From Magnolia sinica (taxonomy: Eukaryota > Streptophyta > Magnoliopsida > Magnoliales > Magnoliaceae), in NCBI RefSeq assembly GCF_029962835.1, contig NC_080575.1:61979493-62043492 (forward strand): 64,000 bases of DNA. The letters run 5' to 3'. Below, piece by piece: positions 11,600-23,986 of the stretch. The position numbers and the translations under genes were made by a program. Below the pieces are notes generated by a model. The model ran no database searches, had not been told where the DNA came from, and saw nothing but the letters and a program-made list of their open reading frames with translations. How positions within the stretch are numbered: position 1 is the stretch's first letter; each line of letters opens with the position of its first letter.

Positions 11600-11940
11600 A
11601 GGCTCGAGTACATGCATTAGTGGCCGAGGGCCAGGATGCAGTCATCCCCACTCCTACAGCCTTCGAGGTGACGGCCTACATTCAAGGTACTCCCATATTT
11701 CTTTTGGTGGACACCGGGTCCACTACTTCTCTCATATCGCATACAACCGTCAAGCATCTAGGGCTGCACCCTACCCCCTTCGTTGGAGTAAAGATCATTG
11801 CCATCGCCGGTACTTTCTCAGAAGCAACGAAGATGTGTTGTGACTGCCCCATTGACTTGGGATGCAAGGTGGCGCTTGTGGATTTAATAGTGACTAAGAT
11901 CTTCCATTATGAAGTCATCCTAGTATGGACTGGTTAACCA
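11600..11940 (+). pseudogene. Aspartic protease part of element B
   Basis: A 105-residue open stretch (11620-11937) carries LLVDTGSTTSLIS, the retropepsin DTG active-site motif (about 11710), then the usual FSEATKMC...DLIV region. It follows gag and precedes RT, as expected in a Ty3 polyprotein. Fossil. Confidence 0.8.
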
Positions 11941-12079
11941 TGATGAAGGTAGAGATTAACTGTGACACTCTGACAGTGAAGATATACGAAGACGACAACA
12001 CTTCCCTCACATTCTCAGTCCAGGTTAGTCATGATCGTAGAATTTTCTGTTATACATCATTAGAGGAGGGTTATCAGGG

Positions 12080-13430
12080 GCCTTCATTAACTTGAACTCT
12101 CGTGGTCCAAGAGTTCGTCGACATGTTTAAGGCCATACCCGAACTTCCCCCTCGATGTGAGATAGACTTCACAATCAATCTGACTCTGGGTGCCACACCC
12201 ATTTCCTTGCCTACTTACTGCATGCCCCCATGTGAGATGGAAGAGCTAAGGTCTCAAATTGACAAATTGCTAAAGTCAGGCTTCATCCAACCCAGCGTCT
12301 TGCCTTAGGGAGCCCTGGTCTTATTTGTGAACAAGAAGGATGGCTTATTATGATTGTGTGTAGATTACAGGAGATTGAACCAAGTGACGGTTTGGAACAA
12401 GTTTCCGTTGCCCAGAATTGATGACTTGTTTGACCAGCTGAGGGGTGCCCAATACTTCTAAAAAATTGATCTACAATCAGGGTACCATCAGCTGCGAGTC
12501 AGGGAGGAGGATATACAGAAAATGGCCTTCAGAACCTGCTTTGGCCATTATGAGTCCCTAGGTATGTCATTTAGGCTCACCAATGCTCCAGCGGTATTCA
12601 TGGATCTCATGAACAGAGTCTTCAGGCCGTTCTTATACAGATTCATCATTGTATTCATCGATGACATATTGATTTATTAAAAAAGCCGTGAAGAGTATGA
12701 AGATCATTTAAGAGCAGTCCTAAAAATACTTAAGAAAAATCAACTGTTTGCGCAATTCAGAAAATGTGACTTCTGGAAGGATGAGGTCAAATTTCTGGGA
12801 ATGTAGTGTCCAAAGAAGGAATATCTGTGGATCTCGCCAAGGTGGCGGCCATGCAAGATTGGAAGCAACAAAAGTCGATTACGGAAGTGAGAAGCTTTCT
12901 CGGTCTCACCGGCTATTATCGAAGATTCATTAGAGACTTTTCGAAGATAGCCCGACCGTTATCCCAGCTGACACGGAAGGACCTTAAATTTTTCCGGAAT
13001 GAGAAGGCGAAGGCGGCCTTCCAAGAGTTGAAAGATAAACTGACATCGACACCTATGGGTCAAGTACACTGTGTATACGGACGTCTCTCAAGTGGGCTTG
13101 GGTTGCATGCTCATGCAAAAGGATAGGGCAATTGCTTATGCGTCTCGGCAGTTAAGGAAACATAAAGAGAACTACCCTACACATGACCTTCAGTTTGCGA
13201 CAGTAGTTTTTGCGTTAAAGCTATGGAGGCATTATCTCTATGGTGAGGAGTTTGAGCTCCTTTGTGATCATAAGAGTCTCAAATATATCTTCACTCAAAG
13301 GGAACTGAACATGAGACAGCGTTGCTGGATGGAAACGTTGAAGGACTTCAAGTTCGATGTCTCATATCACCCTAGCAAGGCCAATTTGGTGGTTGACACC
13401 TTGAGTCGCAAAAGGACAATTGAATTTGTG
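12080..13430 (+). pseudogene. Reverse transcriptase and RNase H part of element B
   Basis: RT signatures include [20 protein letters not shown] and the catalytic FIDDIL (about 12655). The RT thumb/connection region ([19 protein letters not shown], near 12895-12950) follows, and then RNase H ([16 protein letters not shown] from 13071, through DTLSRKR near 13410). Typical Ty3/gypsy wording. Broken in several places. Confidence 0.85.
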
Positions 13431-13689
13431 GCCCCGCTAATGGTGAGAGAGTGGGACATGGTGGAATTTGTACGGGACTTCGACATGAAGCTAATCGTGG
13501 AGGAACCGTATGAGGTCATAGCTCACATTCAGGCCCAGCCTATGATTAACAGTAAAATCATTGAAGCCCAGGAGGGCGATGAGTTATTAAAGAAGATGAC
13601 AGAAAGATCAAAGAATGATGTAGGGTCCGAGTGGAGGATCGGTACCGAGGTCGCCTTTGTATCCCAAATCTTCAGGGACTACGAGAAAA

Positions 13690-14904
13690 AGTCTTAAATG
13701 CCGCTCACAACTCCAAGTTGGCGATGCATCCCGGTAGTACCAAGATATACCGAGATCTGAGGTGAAACTATTAGTGGGACAACATGAAGAAGGAGATAGC
13801 GGAGTATGTGTCCAGATGCCTCACCTGTCAACAAGTTAAGGCCAAACACCGCCAACCATCAGGCCTTTTGCAACCAATGCCCATAGCAAAATGGAAGTGG
13901 AATTTTATATCTATGGACTTCATTTCTGGCTTACCCAAGACTAGGAAGGGACATGACTCGATATGGGTGATTGTGGATCAGTTAACCAAATCGGCTCATT
14001 TCCTGCCAATTAAGACTTCTAGCTCCACCGATGAATTAGCGAAATTATATATCAAGGAGATTGTGTGGCTTCATGGCGTCCCGTTGGAATTGTGTCGGAC
14101 CGTGACACTCGATTCACGTCGATTTTCTGGACACGTATCCAAGAAGCCATGGGAGTGAAGTTGAAATTTAGCACCGCATTCCACCTGTAGACTGATAGGC
14201 AAACCGAGCGGGTGAATCAGATATTGGAAGACATGTTACAAGCTTGTGTTCTAAACTTTCAGGAGAGTTGGGACGATTGCCTCTCATATGCCGAGTTCGC
14301 CTACAACAATAGCTTCCAGGCTAGCATCGGTATGGTACCTTACGAGGCTTTGTATGGGCGTCCATGCCGAGCCCCGCATTGTTGGGAGGAAATTAGCGAG
14401 AAGAGTTTGTTAGGGCCAGACTTTGTGCGGATTACGACCAAAAAGATTGAAATCATCCGACACCGCCTCTTGACGGCTCAAAGCAGGCAAAAGAGCTATG
14501 CCGACATGAGGAGGATGGACTTGGAATTTGAAGCTGGGGACCACGTATTTCTCAAAATCTCCCCAATGAAGGGTGTTGTACGCTTCGGCAAGAAAGGAAA
14601 GCTCACACCACGATTCATTGGGCCCTTCCAGATTTTGGACCGCGTAGGTGCAGTTGCCTATCGTTTGGCCTTACCTACACCGCTTGCCGGAGTGTACAAC
14701 GTCTTCCATGTATCCATGTTGAAGAAGTATGTCCCCGATCCTTCGCACATCATCAAGTGGAAGCACGTGGAGCTCAAGAAAAATGCCACATATATTCTCC
14801 AGCCCACTAAAATACTGGATAGGAAGGAGCAGGTCTTACGCAACAAAGTCATCTCATTGGTCAAGGTACTATGGACCCATAACGATGAAGAAGAGGCCAC
14901 TTAG
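13690..14904 (+). pseudogene. Integrase part of element B
   Basis: The zinc-binding end (CLTCQQVKAKHRQPSGLLQP) begins near 13810. The catalytic core follows with MDFISGLPKTRKGHDSIWVIVD, then EFAYNNSFQASIGMVPYEALYGRPC in the 230-residue open stretch from 14212. The C-terminal part (GPFQILDRVGAVAYRLALP, KKYVPDPSH, ILDRKEQVLRNK) is of the kind that leads into a chromodomain in Tekay/Del elements. Broken. Confidence 0.85.
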
Positions 14905-14992
14905 GAGACGAAAGCAGAAGTCCACAAGCATTACCCAACATTGCTTCAGCAATACGAACATGTACAAATTTCGGGGATGAAATTTATTTATA

Positions 14993-15004
14993 AGGGGGGT
15001 AGAT
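14993..15004 (+). promoter_or_regulatory. Polypurine tract of element B
   Basis: AAGGGGGGTAGAT-like purine run immediately before the TGTAAC start of the 3' LTR at 15005. It is the expected primer for plus-strand synthesis. Confidence 0.75.
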
Positions 15005-17982
15005 TGTAACATCTCGTCCAACCAGAACAGTGTCTTGGGGCGTCCACGTAGGATTTGCCGTAAGACCGTTTGATTAAACTACTCATGATGAGGTACCATA
15101 AATAAATTAATCCAGGATTAGCCTAATTGAGTAGACCAGACGGGTCATAATAGGACCAAGTTTGAGCCGCCAAGCCAGATGGCTGTTTACATTTAGCAAT
15201 AGCCCGTGCGGGCTATACCGCAACGCGGGAAGGTCAGAAAATTATAAAATTTTAGTTAAGTATAGATCTCACTGGGCTTAGACCCAATGGACACCCAGAA
15301 ATAAATTATCCATGTCGTCCCAGCGACACTTGCCAAATGCAACCCACTAAGGCCAGAGTTGAAATCTGTCACTTGTAAGTGAAACTGAGATTCTAGGCTT
15401 TCCAGCCATTGGATCTCTTCTACATTTACGGTGAAGGTCTAATGCATTGTTCTACGCCCGTCCATAGAATCTGGAACCCGATCATGGATCAATGACCGTT
15501 GATCACAAATCAGACCCGTACGATCAAAACCCATATCCGATCATTCCCAAATTTTGCATGACCCTTCATCGGGCCATAAAGCACCTATCCTATAAGTTTT
15601 ATGGCCAGAGAGCCACCAAAATCGCCCCAATCACCGAAATGGACCCCATAGGGCCATTTAAAGATCAGAACCGTATCATCAAGCCCCATATTCGTTTATC
15701 CGTTTGTTCCCAAATTTTGCATGATCCCTCATCGAGCCATGAGGCACCTACACACCAAATTTGGTGGCCAAGGGGGTGTTAGGGCCACCCCAACACCAAT
15801 AAGGAGTCCTAGAGGGCTATTTTGGGGAGTTGTTGAAACTTGAGGCCAAAGGGCCCAAGTCTAAGAAATAAACCCTAGCTCTCTCATAACTCCCTCCTTT
15901 ACCACAACCACCAAAGAGTAAAGTGAGAGTAACAGAGTAAAGAGAGAAGGAAGAGAGTGAAGAAGAGCAAGGTGGACCTAAGATCGAGGTGGGGCCAAGC
16001 AAACCAAATCTTGTAACTCCATATCCCTTCTCCAAAGGAAAACCCTACACCACAACCACAAGAATCGTTCTGTTAATCATCTAGGTAAGATTTCTTATCC
16101 CTTTTTCTTGAAACCCTTATGTTGAGAAGGGTTTTGCATGAGATTCTAACATACAAATGTTTGCTTTAGGGATTCCGGCCGTTCGACCCCAAAAATTCAC
16201 ATTCCTAGGTCGTCTCCCAAGCCTTCAACGATCTGCAGGTGCGAACTATTATCCTTAGGTGGCCTAGCACCAATTATACCATGAGTCTAATAATTTTGAT
16301 TTCTTGGATGATATAATTGGATAATTTAGAGAAAACCTAGGATTTGGGTGTTTATTTTGGAATGTATGAAATTGTATGTTTGTCTAGTTCTCATATGATG
16401 TTGTTCGTGCCTCTCACATGATTAGGTTACAATGGATGATTACATGTTTATGTCTTGCGTGATTTTTCCCGTATGGTGTTGCTTTATGACATGTATGATT
16501 CATTAGCCCTTATGCATTTTGATTCTTTAAGATTGTAAGAAGCACTTCACTTCCTCACTAACCCACACGACTCACATGCACCTTGTTCATGATAATGCAG
16601 CTTGCTTGTTAGGAGTATCTGAATCGTATGTTGAGTTGTATGTAAGCATGATGCAACTATGCTAGCGATAACCTTGATAGTTGGCATGTTATGGATCACC
16701 ATCAAACCCTTAGATTGGTCAGGAACATGAGAAGAGACGATAGTCCCATTAGTAGGGCTATCCTAAGACTACACTCGTGGATTGGGCGGGTGCATATGGG
16801 CGGCAGTAGTCTGACTACATGGGTCTCTTGTACCTGATGTCATTCATCATGTGCTCGCCTGACTCGTGCGGTCTAGCCTACTTACTAACCAATCTTGATT
16901 GTTAACCCTGTTTGCTCACATATGTATGGAACTTGGAATGCCCTACAACTATTATAGCCCATCGATAGCCACCTGAAGCCGATCCACCGACTCGTGAGCT
17001 GGACATGGTGGAATGGGACACTGTGGCCGAGCTGTCAGCCTACGCTAGGGTGATGCGCCTCCCCGTAGTGACCGCGAGCGATCCCTTTCTTAGTACTCCC
17101 CATGTGCTTAAAGTCGGGGATGGGAAACCAGACGCGATCAAGGATCACGGTGCCCTGGCCTCGCACATTGAGGGGCCTTGGCATCACAACCAGTTGAGGG
17201 CATTGATACGTGGGGTGTATCAGTTTCTCCAACCTGCTGGATGAATGAAATTAACTAAGAACTTGGCTAGCATTATCATTGCATCGCACTAGCTAGGTTG
17301 GCGACTTGGGAGTCGAGGTCGCTCTAAGGGAGTGTTGGTCATACATGATCGTTAGATGGAGTCACTCGAGGGAGTGTTGTGGCGAGGGCATGCATCATAT
17401 TATCTATCATACATATGCATTAATAAGATTAGTTAGGTATTTATGAATGATTGCTTTTCATTAAGTTTATAATGTAATTGATGTCTGTTACAACTTAAGA
17501 TTAATAACACCCACTGAGTTGATCACTCACTCTCAATTTGAGACTGTGTTTTAAAACACCAACCAGACTCACCCATAGATGTAGGTGATGCAGAGTATGA
17601 GGAGCCCGGCAACGCGAGCCTCAAGGAGGAGGACAAGTTCTCCTACTTCCAATTGATGAGCGGGTCTTCATCGGCTCAGTAGATGGGACGTTGGATCGCT
17701 GAGTAATAGACTCAGCTTTATTCTTTTGGACATACTATTCTTTTGTGATTTTGTTGGGCACGCCTGGTGCGACCCATGTATATTTTTGGACCTGTATATA
17801 TATATACTTGATCTCTTTCATTTCAGTAGACAAGTGTGGTTGTGTTTCATGTTGTAGGAAATTTCAGGCTGTGTATTTAAACCTGATTAATCATATTTTA
17901 ATAAGAAAAAATCGGTTATAAGTGATACCTGGGAACTCGGAAGTCGAGTGTATGCACGACCCCCGATTTTCAGGGCATTATA
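15005..17982 (+). repeat. 3' LTR of element B
   Basis: 2978 bases, starting TGTAACATCTCG and ending near CAGGGCATTATA, directly followed by the GCCTT target duplication. The segment around 16985-17060 (GAGCTGGACATGGTGGAATG, then CCGTAGTGACC) recurs in the solo LTR at 33380-33450, so the two LTRs belong to related families. No protein-coding content. Confidence 0.85.
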
Positions 17983-18560
17983 GCCTTGCATTAGGACCAT
18001 GCTCCATACAAAGTGGCGCAGGGAGGCTTCCTTCAGGACACAATCCCAAACAAAGTGGCCCACAAAGCCAAGCTCTAGGACAGACTCCTTAAGAAATGGT
18101 GCAGGAGGGCCTTCATCAGGACAAACTCCTTAAGAAGTGACGCAGGTAGGCTGGCTTTAGGACAGAGTTGTGTGGATCCGCGCAACTCTCCTAAGATAAG
18201 GACAAGGGAGAGAGAACAGTGGTGCAATCTCATTTCTCACTTTCTCCATCTCCTCTCAGCGTAAGTCCTTTTGGATTCCATAAAAAGTGGCGCAAAGGCC
18301 ATTCTTCAGGACAAGCCTCCACAGACAGTGGCACGTAAGTCCTTGCTCAAGACAACCTCCCATGGAGGGTGGTGCGCAAGTCCTTCCCCTTTAGGACAAG
18401 AGCACAAACTTCTTTGAGAAGTGGCGCAACTCCTTCTCATTAAGACAAACCCCATGAGAAGTGGCGTATAACTTTTTCCCATCCACAAAAAAGGTGGTGC
18501 GCAACACCCTTTTTCTCTCCACTAAAAGTGGTGCAACACCACTAGTGCGCAACTTCCTGG
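17983..18560. repeat. Degenerate minisatellite, right half
   Basis: Continuation of the array cut at 4962. Units of about 40-45 bases contain AAGTGGCGCA and TTCAGGACAAAC-like phrases, about a dozen in all. The array grades into GTGGTGCGCAAC repeats by 18550. Confidence 0.7.
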
Positions 18561-19378
18561 TGCGCAACTCTCTCCCAATGCTCTCCTCACTTCCAACCTC
18601 CAACCTCTCAAATGAGGAATGGGAGGGGGTATTTATAGGCCTCCCAATCCCCTCACTTAAATAGTAGCGATCACCACCACTTCTTACTTCACACAATATC
18701 TAACCTCCTTTCTTAGACAATGGTGTTCACCAAGCTCTCCCTTAAATAGCGGTGACCACCCACTTCTTCCTTCATATAAGACAACATCCATCCCTTCTTC
18801 TCGCCAAATGACGCCTGTGCACCCCTCCATATCAGATGAGGCCCATCCATTCTTCTATATCAAATGATACCTGTCCATCCCTCTACATCAGATGACGTCC
18901 ATCCATTCTTCTACATCAGAATGTGGAGCGTACAACCTCCTCTATCATGGAGCAACGCTTCACAAGGCTTCTATACTGTCATAAGCGCACAACCTTGAGA
19001 GGGATCTGTACAAAGGAATTCTCCTGCTAGGTATGAGATGAGATTGGAATATTTTTGTGCCCCAACAGTAATGGTAATAAAGTAGCAATAATTCTTATCT
19101 ATAATCTTTAGTTGTAATCCAAATCTAAGTTCATACACTGGATTTGATCTCTATCCAATATCATGCAGTTCTTTCAAGATACGCATTCTTATAGTCGCTA
19201 CTAGTGACTGATTGTGAATGTTTTTTCTTTTGTTTGATTACACTCGTATTCTGCAAGTCCTTTCATGTGTAAGGCATAAAGCAACCCATCTTCGGAGGAA
19301 GAACCCCACCCTCCAATTATCACCAGATCATTATAAAATTTTGCAAGCGGCTAAGTAACCGACCAATCTTCTTATAAT
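18561..19378. other. Gene-free stretch, probably LTR or leader of an old retroelement
   Basis: About 18800-18925 holds about four degenerate ~32-base units with CATCAGATGA and CCATCCATTCTTCTA. GTGCCCCAACA near 19060 could be an LTR end, but no convincing primer-binding site follows. The remainder is AT-rich. No host gene signal. Confidence 0.35.
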
Positions 19379-19809
19379 ATGGTCATATACGTTCATATTG
19401 GTTGTATCTGCTTATTTCAGTGCTTGGGGTTGAAGTTGATTGGTTTGGATCGAGCCACTTTATCGATTCTGGCACACCCGCATACATTACACGTGATTAA
19501 AAAACAAACTGGACAGCCAACATTTTTTAACATGGTTGGTGGAACTCAAAAAATTAATTGGTCGTCATTAATATTCATTTTGCACCAACTATGCAAAAAG
19601 AACACTTTTAACACAAGTATATTTACCGATGCAATAATATCTTGGAATCATGAGTCAAAGGGGTAGTCGTAATACTTTAACAATTGCTACCAATGTTGTT
19701 GCAGCCAATGAGCCTCTACTTATGAGGAGTTGCAAACTCAAAAGGTGCCTGAGTAAGAAAATCCACAACCTAGTCTAATGCCTATTCCACCGAATCTAAA
19801 TATACCATC
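19379..19809 (+). pseudogene. 5' part of decayed Ty3 element (element E), left of insertion
   Basis: AT-rich coding-like sequence ends at the CCATC duplication (19805-19809). It precedes, across the inserted LTR, a gag region at 49817-50140 in the same orientation. The link to element E rests on position and composition; little of the protein can be recognised here. Confidence 0.4.
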
Positions 19810-20604
19810 TGTGAGACCCGTATCCTATACCGTATCGTTTCGTAGGCTTCTGCGGTCCTTTCGGTCGAATTCTGGCGACCCGCGACGCGTAAATAGCAAT
19901 TGCGCGCACCCCTGAGTCGTATCCCGTATTCGAGAGTCGGCTCAACCCGAAACTTAAACCGTAGCGACCGTGCTGTCACCGCGGTTCTGATGCCGCGTCT
20001 CGCGTACCGGTGCGATACCCATGCCAGGAGTTATGGGCTTGAAAATAAATCGAGGAAACACCGCAGGCAACGTGTGCGCTATTTCCAGGAAGATTCCTGG
20101 TTGAGAGAATGGAATCTCTACCCATACCCTCCTCTTTCCACCAAGTCAACCAAGACCTTACCTCTCCCATGCCTTTCATGCCAACAAGGCAATGCTACCC
20201 ATACCCCATCTCATCTCATGCCCAAAAAGTCAATTTGCCCCATCCCTCACCCATACACTCCATGTCATCCATCCTTACAACTCCCATCACTCTTTCATTT
20301 TCTCTCATTCTCCTAAGCAACCCCAAGAGAAAAATCGTTCATGGCTTCCATGGAGAAGCCATGTGTGGCCCACCTTCCTATCACCCAATCCCAACCCCTA
20401 AAATCGATCTCAACCATTGAATCTTGTTCCCTTGAAGCTCTACAACGCGTGGATGGAAGAATGAAGAAGAAGATCCTAAGGTGGGTGATTTTTTTATATG
20501 ATTTTGATGATTAGAGGGCCCACATATGGTGGGACCCATCTCGATGTATGATTTGTAAGAGGAACCCATAGTGGCGGGGTCCCTCCGCTCTTCCGATCTC
20601 ATGT

Positions 20605-20628
20605 ATCTCTCTCTCTCTCTCTCTCTCT
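20605..20628 (+). repeat. (CT)n microsatellite
   Basis: Run of about twelve CT units inside the LTR of element F. The solo LTR on the minus strand has its counterpart, (GA)n, at about 40664-40688. Confidence 0.9.
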
Positions 20629-20779
20629 TTATTTCTTTACGATGGAGTGTGGTCCACCAGATCCAGCCGCCTGTGGGGCCCATCTTGCTGCATCCAGCAG
20701 CTAACTGGATGGTCCAGCATTGCTGGAACTGTCCAGTTAGCCTAAACGAAAGTGATTAAAAAAATATATATCAGCTTTA

Positions 20780-22030
20780 TCCCCAAAGCTGTGGTGGTCC
20801 ACACATGTGGACCCACCATTGATGCGTGTGAGTCATTCACGTTGCATGGGCCAGCACAATCCAACCGTCCATTTACTGGCTGCCCCACCAGCAGTTTTAT
20901 AGTTGCTGTTTGGTGCAGTAAGATCCGTGGGTCCCACCGGATATGGGCCAGATCCACACCGTCCAGCTGTTTGGACGGTGGGGCTACACTGATGTACATA
21001 TTAGTCCACCGTGCAGTGGACCCCACCTAGGGGAAAGCCGATTGGTTGATGTACGTAACATCAGCAAGTTGGTGGAAACCACCATGATGTATTTGCTGTA
21101 TATCCACTCCGTCCTTGTCCAGGACGGTGGATCCCACGGTGTTCACTTGCACCGTCCATCTGTTCTCAGATTATGTGGGGCCCACCCACATGTACTGCAC
21201 GTGTGGGCAGGTGGGACCCACCTTGATGTACGTGCCATACATTTTAGCCGTCCATCTGTTTGGGGACGGTGGGTCCCCCATGCATGTGTCTTATCAGGGC
21301 CGTCCAAATGGCCAGCAGCTAATAGTTGCATTGATGTCAGCAGCTCTGTGGGCTACCTTAATGTATGTCTTTTATACACACCGTCCTTTCATTTGAGAAG
21401 TGGGCCCACCCCACACGTGTGACACGTGTAGCAGGTGGGACCCACCTTGATGCATCTGTTCTATATCCACACTCGTCCATTTGGACGGGTGGTGTGGGCC
21501 TAGTGATGTATGTGCTCCTCAACCGTCCATCAACCTGGCTGTCCAAATGGTGGAGCCCACCATGATTTATGTATTTTCCTAGCACCGTCCAGCAGGGACT
21601 GGATGGTGGGCCCTGGCAATGATGTATGTGTTTTATCAACGTAGATCATATGTGGCTCACCATGATTTATGTACTTCAGTGGGGACCACCGTTTTCAGTG
21701 CCGTGTGGGTCGATAGTGATGCATGTGTTTCATCCTCGCCAGTCATCCATTTTGTGGCCCACCATAGGTATGTACTTCATCCAGGCTGTCCAACCGTTTG
21801 GGTGCTCAAACCAAGCCAGCAGCAGGGGGGCTGACCGTCTAGTGGTGGCCCACCCTGCTGAATATACATTGTACATTCATGTTGCCCACTCATTGCATTA
21901 TGTGGCCCACCGTGATATGTGTGTTGTGTGTACACACTGTCCACCTGATTTTCTGAACCATGGGCTGCCCCTTCAGGCCCATTTGTTGCCTATGTGGGAC
22001 CCACTTATTGAGCATTTGAGGGCGATGTGT
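20780..22030 (+). repeat. LTR array 1: ~75-bp units with CCGTCC/GGACGG hairpins
   Basis: About fifteen degenerate units of roughly 65-85 bases. Most hold CCGTCCA, a short loop and GGACGGTGG, followed by GGGCCCACC or GGACCCACC and GATGTATGT. Counterparts are at 25090-26060, 43930-44900 and, reversed, 39380-40650. Reading frames across it are chance products of the repeat. Confidence 0.75.
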
Positions 22031-22450
22031 ATGAGGCCCACCTTAATGCATTTGTGGCCCGTCCATTAAGGCCCACCTTGATGTATATTGGGCCCAAGGG
22101 ATGAGGCTCATTGCAATTTGTTTGAGGCTCATGTGATGCGGCCGATGTGTTGTTTATGAGGCCCATATTATAAGGCCCGATGTGATGCATAAGGCCCGAT
22201 GTGATGTATAAGGCCCATGTGATGTATGAGACCCATTTGTAGGGCCCACATTGTTATATATTTGAGGCCTAGGTGCAGGGCCCACCTGTTGTGAATTTAA
22301 GGCTCATGTGATATGGCCTGATGCGATGTATCTGAGGCCCATGGGCGTGGCCCATTGTCGTACATTCGGGCCCTTGTATGAAGCCCGATGCGATGTATGT
22401 GTGGCCATGACGTTGTGTATGAATCCCTTATGTGGGCCACTGATTGGGAG
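22030..22450 (+). repeat. LTR array 2: ~35-40-bp GGCCCA units
   Basis: Repeated (A/G)AGGCCCA(T/C)...GATGTAT phrases, roughly a dozen units. Counterparts lie at 26180-26630, 45020-45460, 6550-7130, 46920-47220 and, reversed, 37320-37600 and 38330-38710. Confidence 0.75.
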
Positions 22451-22629
22451 CAATGTTGGTTAAATGGCCACATTGATGGGCAATGATGGTTTAACGCCCA
22501 CATTGTGACATTCCCTTAGGCCTTGTTAGGCCCATTCTCGCCATCCTCTAGTGGGTTAATCCAAATGATTGGGCCCCGTTGATATTACTTGATACATCGG
22601 TCGTTCATCTAGGGACCCCACCTTGCATG

Positions 22630-23980
22630 GAGACCGATTCTGATTATCGAGGCGATTATTGATCGAGGCCAATTATCGTGGCCGATTGTCGATTCTGATT
22701 ATTGTGACCGATTTGCCGATTCTGATTATTGATCGATCCCGATTGCTGTGGCTGAATGCCGATTCTGATTGACGTGACCGATTTACCGATTCTGATCATC
22801 GATCTATCCCGATTGTTGTAACCAATTTGCCGATTGGATTATCGATCGATCTGATTGTCGTGACCAATTACCGATTCTGATTATTAATCGATCCTGATTG
22901 TCGTGACCGATTTACCGATTCTGATTATCGATCTATCCCGATTGTCGTGACTGATTTACCGATTCTGATTATCGATCTATCCCGATTGTTGTGACCGATT
23001 TGCCGATTTGATTATCGATCGATCTGATTGTCATGACCAATTACCGATTCTGATTATTAATCGATCCTGATTGTCGTGATCGATTTACCGATTCTGATCA
23101 TCGATCTATCCCGATTGTTGTGACCGATTTGCCGATTTGATTATCGATCAATCTGATTGTCATGACCAATTACCGATTCTGATTATTAATCGATTCTGAT
23201 TGTCGTGACCGATTTACTGATTCTGACCATCGATCTATCCCAATTGTTGTGACCGATTTGCCGATTTGATTATCGATCGATCTGATTGTCGTGACCGATT
23301 TACCGATTCTGATTATCGATCGATTCCGATTGTCGTGACCGATTACCGACTCCGATTGTCGTGACCATTTTACCGATTCTGATTATCAATTGATTCGATT
23401 GTCGTGACCGATTTGCCAATTCTGATTATCGATTAATCCCGATTATCGTGACTAATTGCCGATTTCGATTGATGTGACCGATTTGTTGATTCTGATTATC
23501 GATCGATTCCAATTGTCGTGACCGATTACCGACTCCGATTGTCGTGACCATTTTGCCGATTCTGATTATCGATTGATCCGATTGTCGTGATCGATTTACC
23601 GATTCTGATTTTCGATCGATTCCAATTGTCGTGACCGATTGCCGATTGCGATTGACGTGACCGATTTGCTGATTCTGATTATCGATCGATTCCGATTGAT
23701 GTAACCGATTTGCCGATTCAGATTATCGATTGATTACGATTGTCGTGACCAATTACCGACTCTGATTACCTTGACCGAATTGCCGATTCTGATTATCGAT
23801 CGATTCGATTGTCATGACTGATTTGCCGATTCTGATTAGCGATCAGGGATGAATATCGTGACCGATTTACCGATTCTGATTATCGATTGATCCCGATTGA
23901 CGAAGCCGAGTATCGAAGCTGATTCTAATTGTCGAGGTCGATTGTATAGGCCGACCCCGATTGTTTAGACCGATTCTGAG
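22630..23980 (+). repeat. LTR array 3: ~44-bp CGATT minisatellite
   Basis: About thirty degenerate units on the theme CGATTCTGATTATCGATCGA, then CCGATTGTCGTGACCGATTT. Unit length is near 44 bases with 20-30-base partial units. The array is cut at 23986 by the nested element. A reversed counterpart lies at 37620-38240. It is absent from the LTRs of the nested element at 23987-46891. Confidence 0.85.
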
Positions 23981-23986
23981 TGTCGA

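Larger units (their letters stand above)
4963..17982 (+). mobile_element. Ty3/gypsy element, Tekay/Del-like (element B), broken
   Basis: An LTR retroelement of 13,020 bases flanked by identical five-base target duplications GCCTT (4958-4962 and 17983-17987). Order of parts: 5' LTR (4963-6545, joined to a foreign LTR end at 6546-8927), leader, an extra upstream reading-frame remnant (9788-10840), gag, CCHC knuckle, protease, reverse transcriptase, RNase H, integrase, purine tract (14993-15004), 3' LTR (15005-17982). The gag-protease-RT-RNase H-integrase order and integrase wording fit chromoviruses of the Tekay/Del clade. The coding region is broken, by roughly ten changes. The comparable LTR parts differ by about 10% by eye, so it is clearly older than the element at 23987-46891. 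Confidence 0.88.

Noticed and set aside
22630-23980. Regularly spaced repeats reminiscent of CRISPR
   Set aside because: Units are contiguous and degenerate without unique spacers, and the host is a plant.
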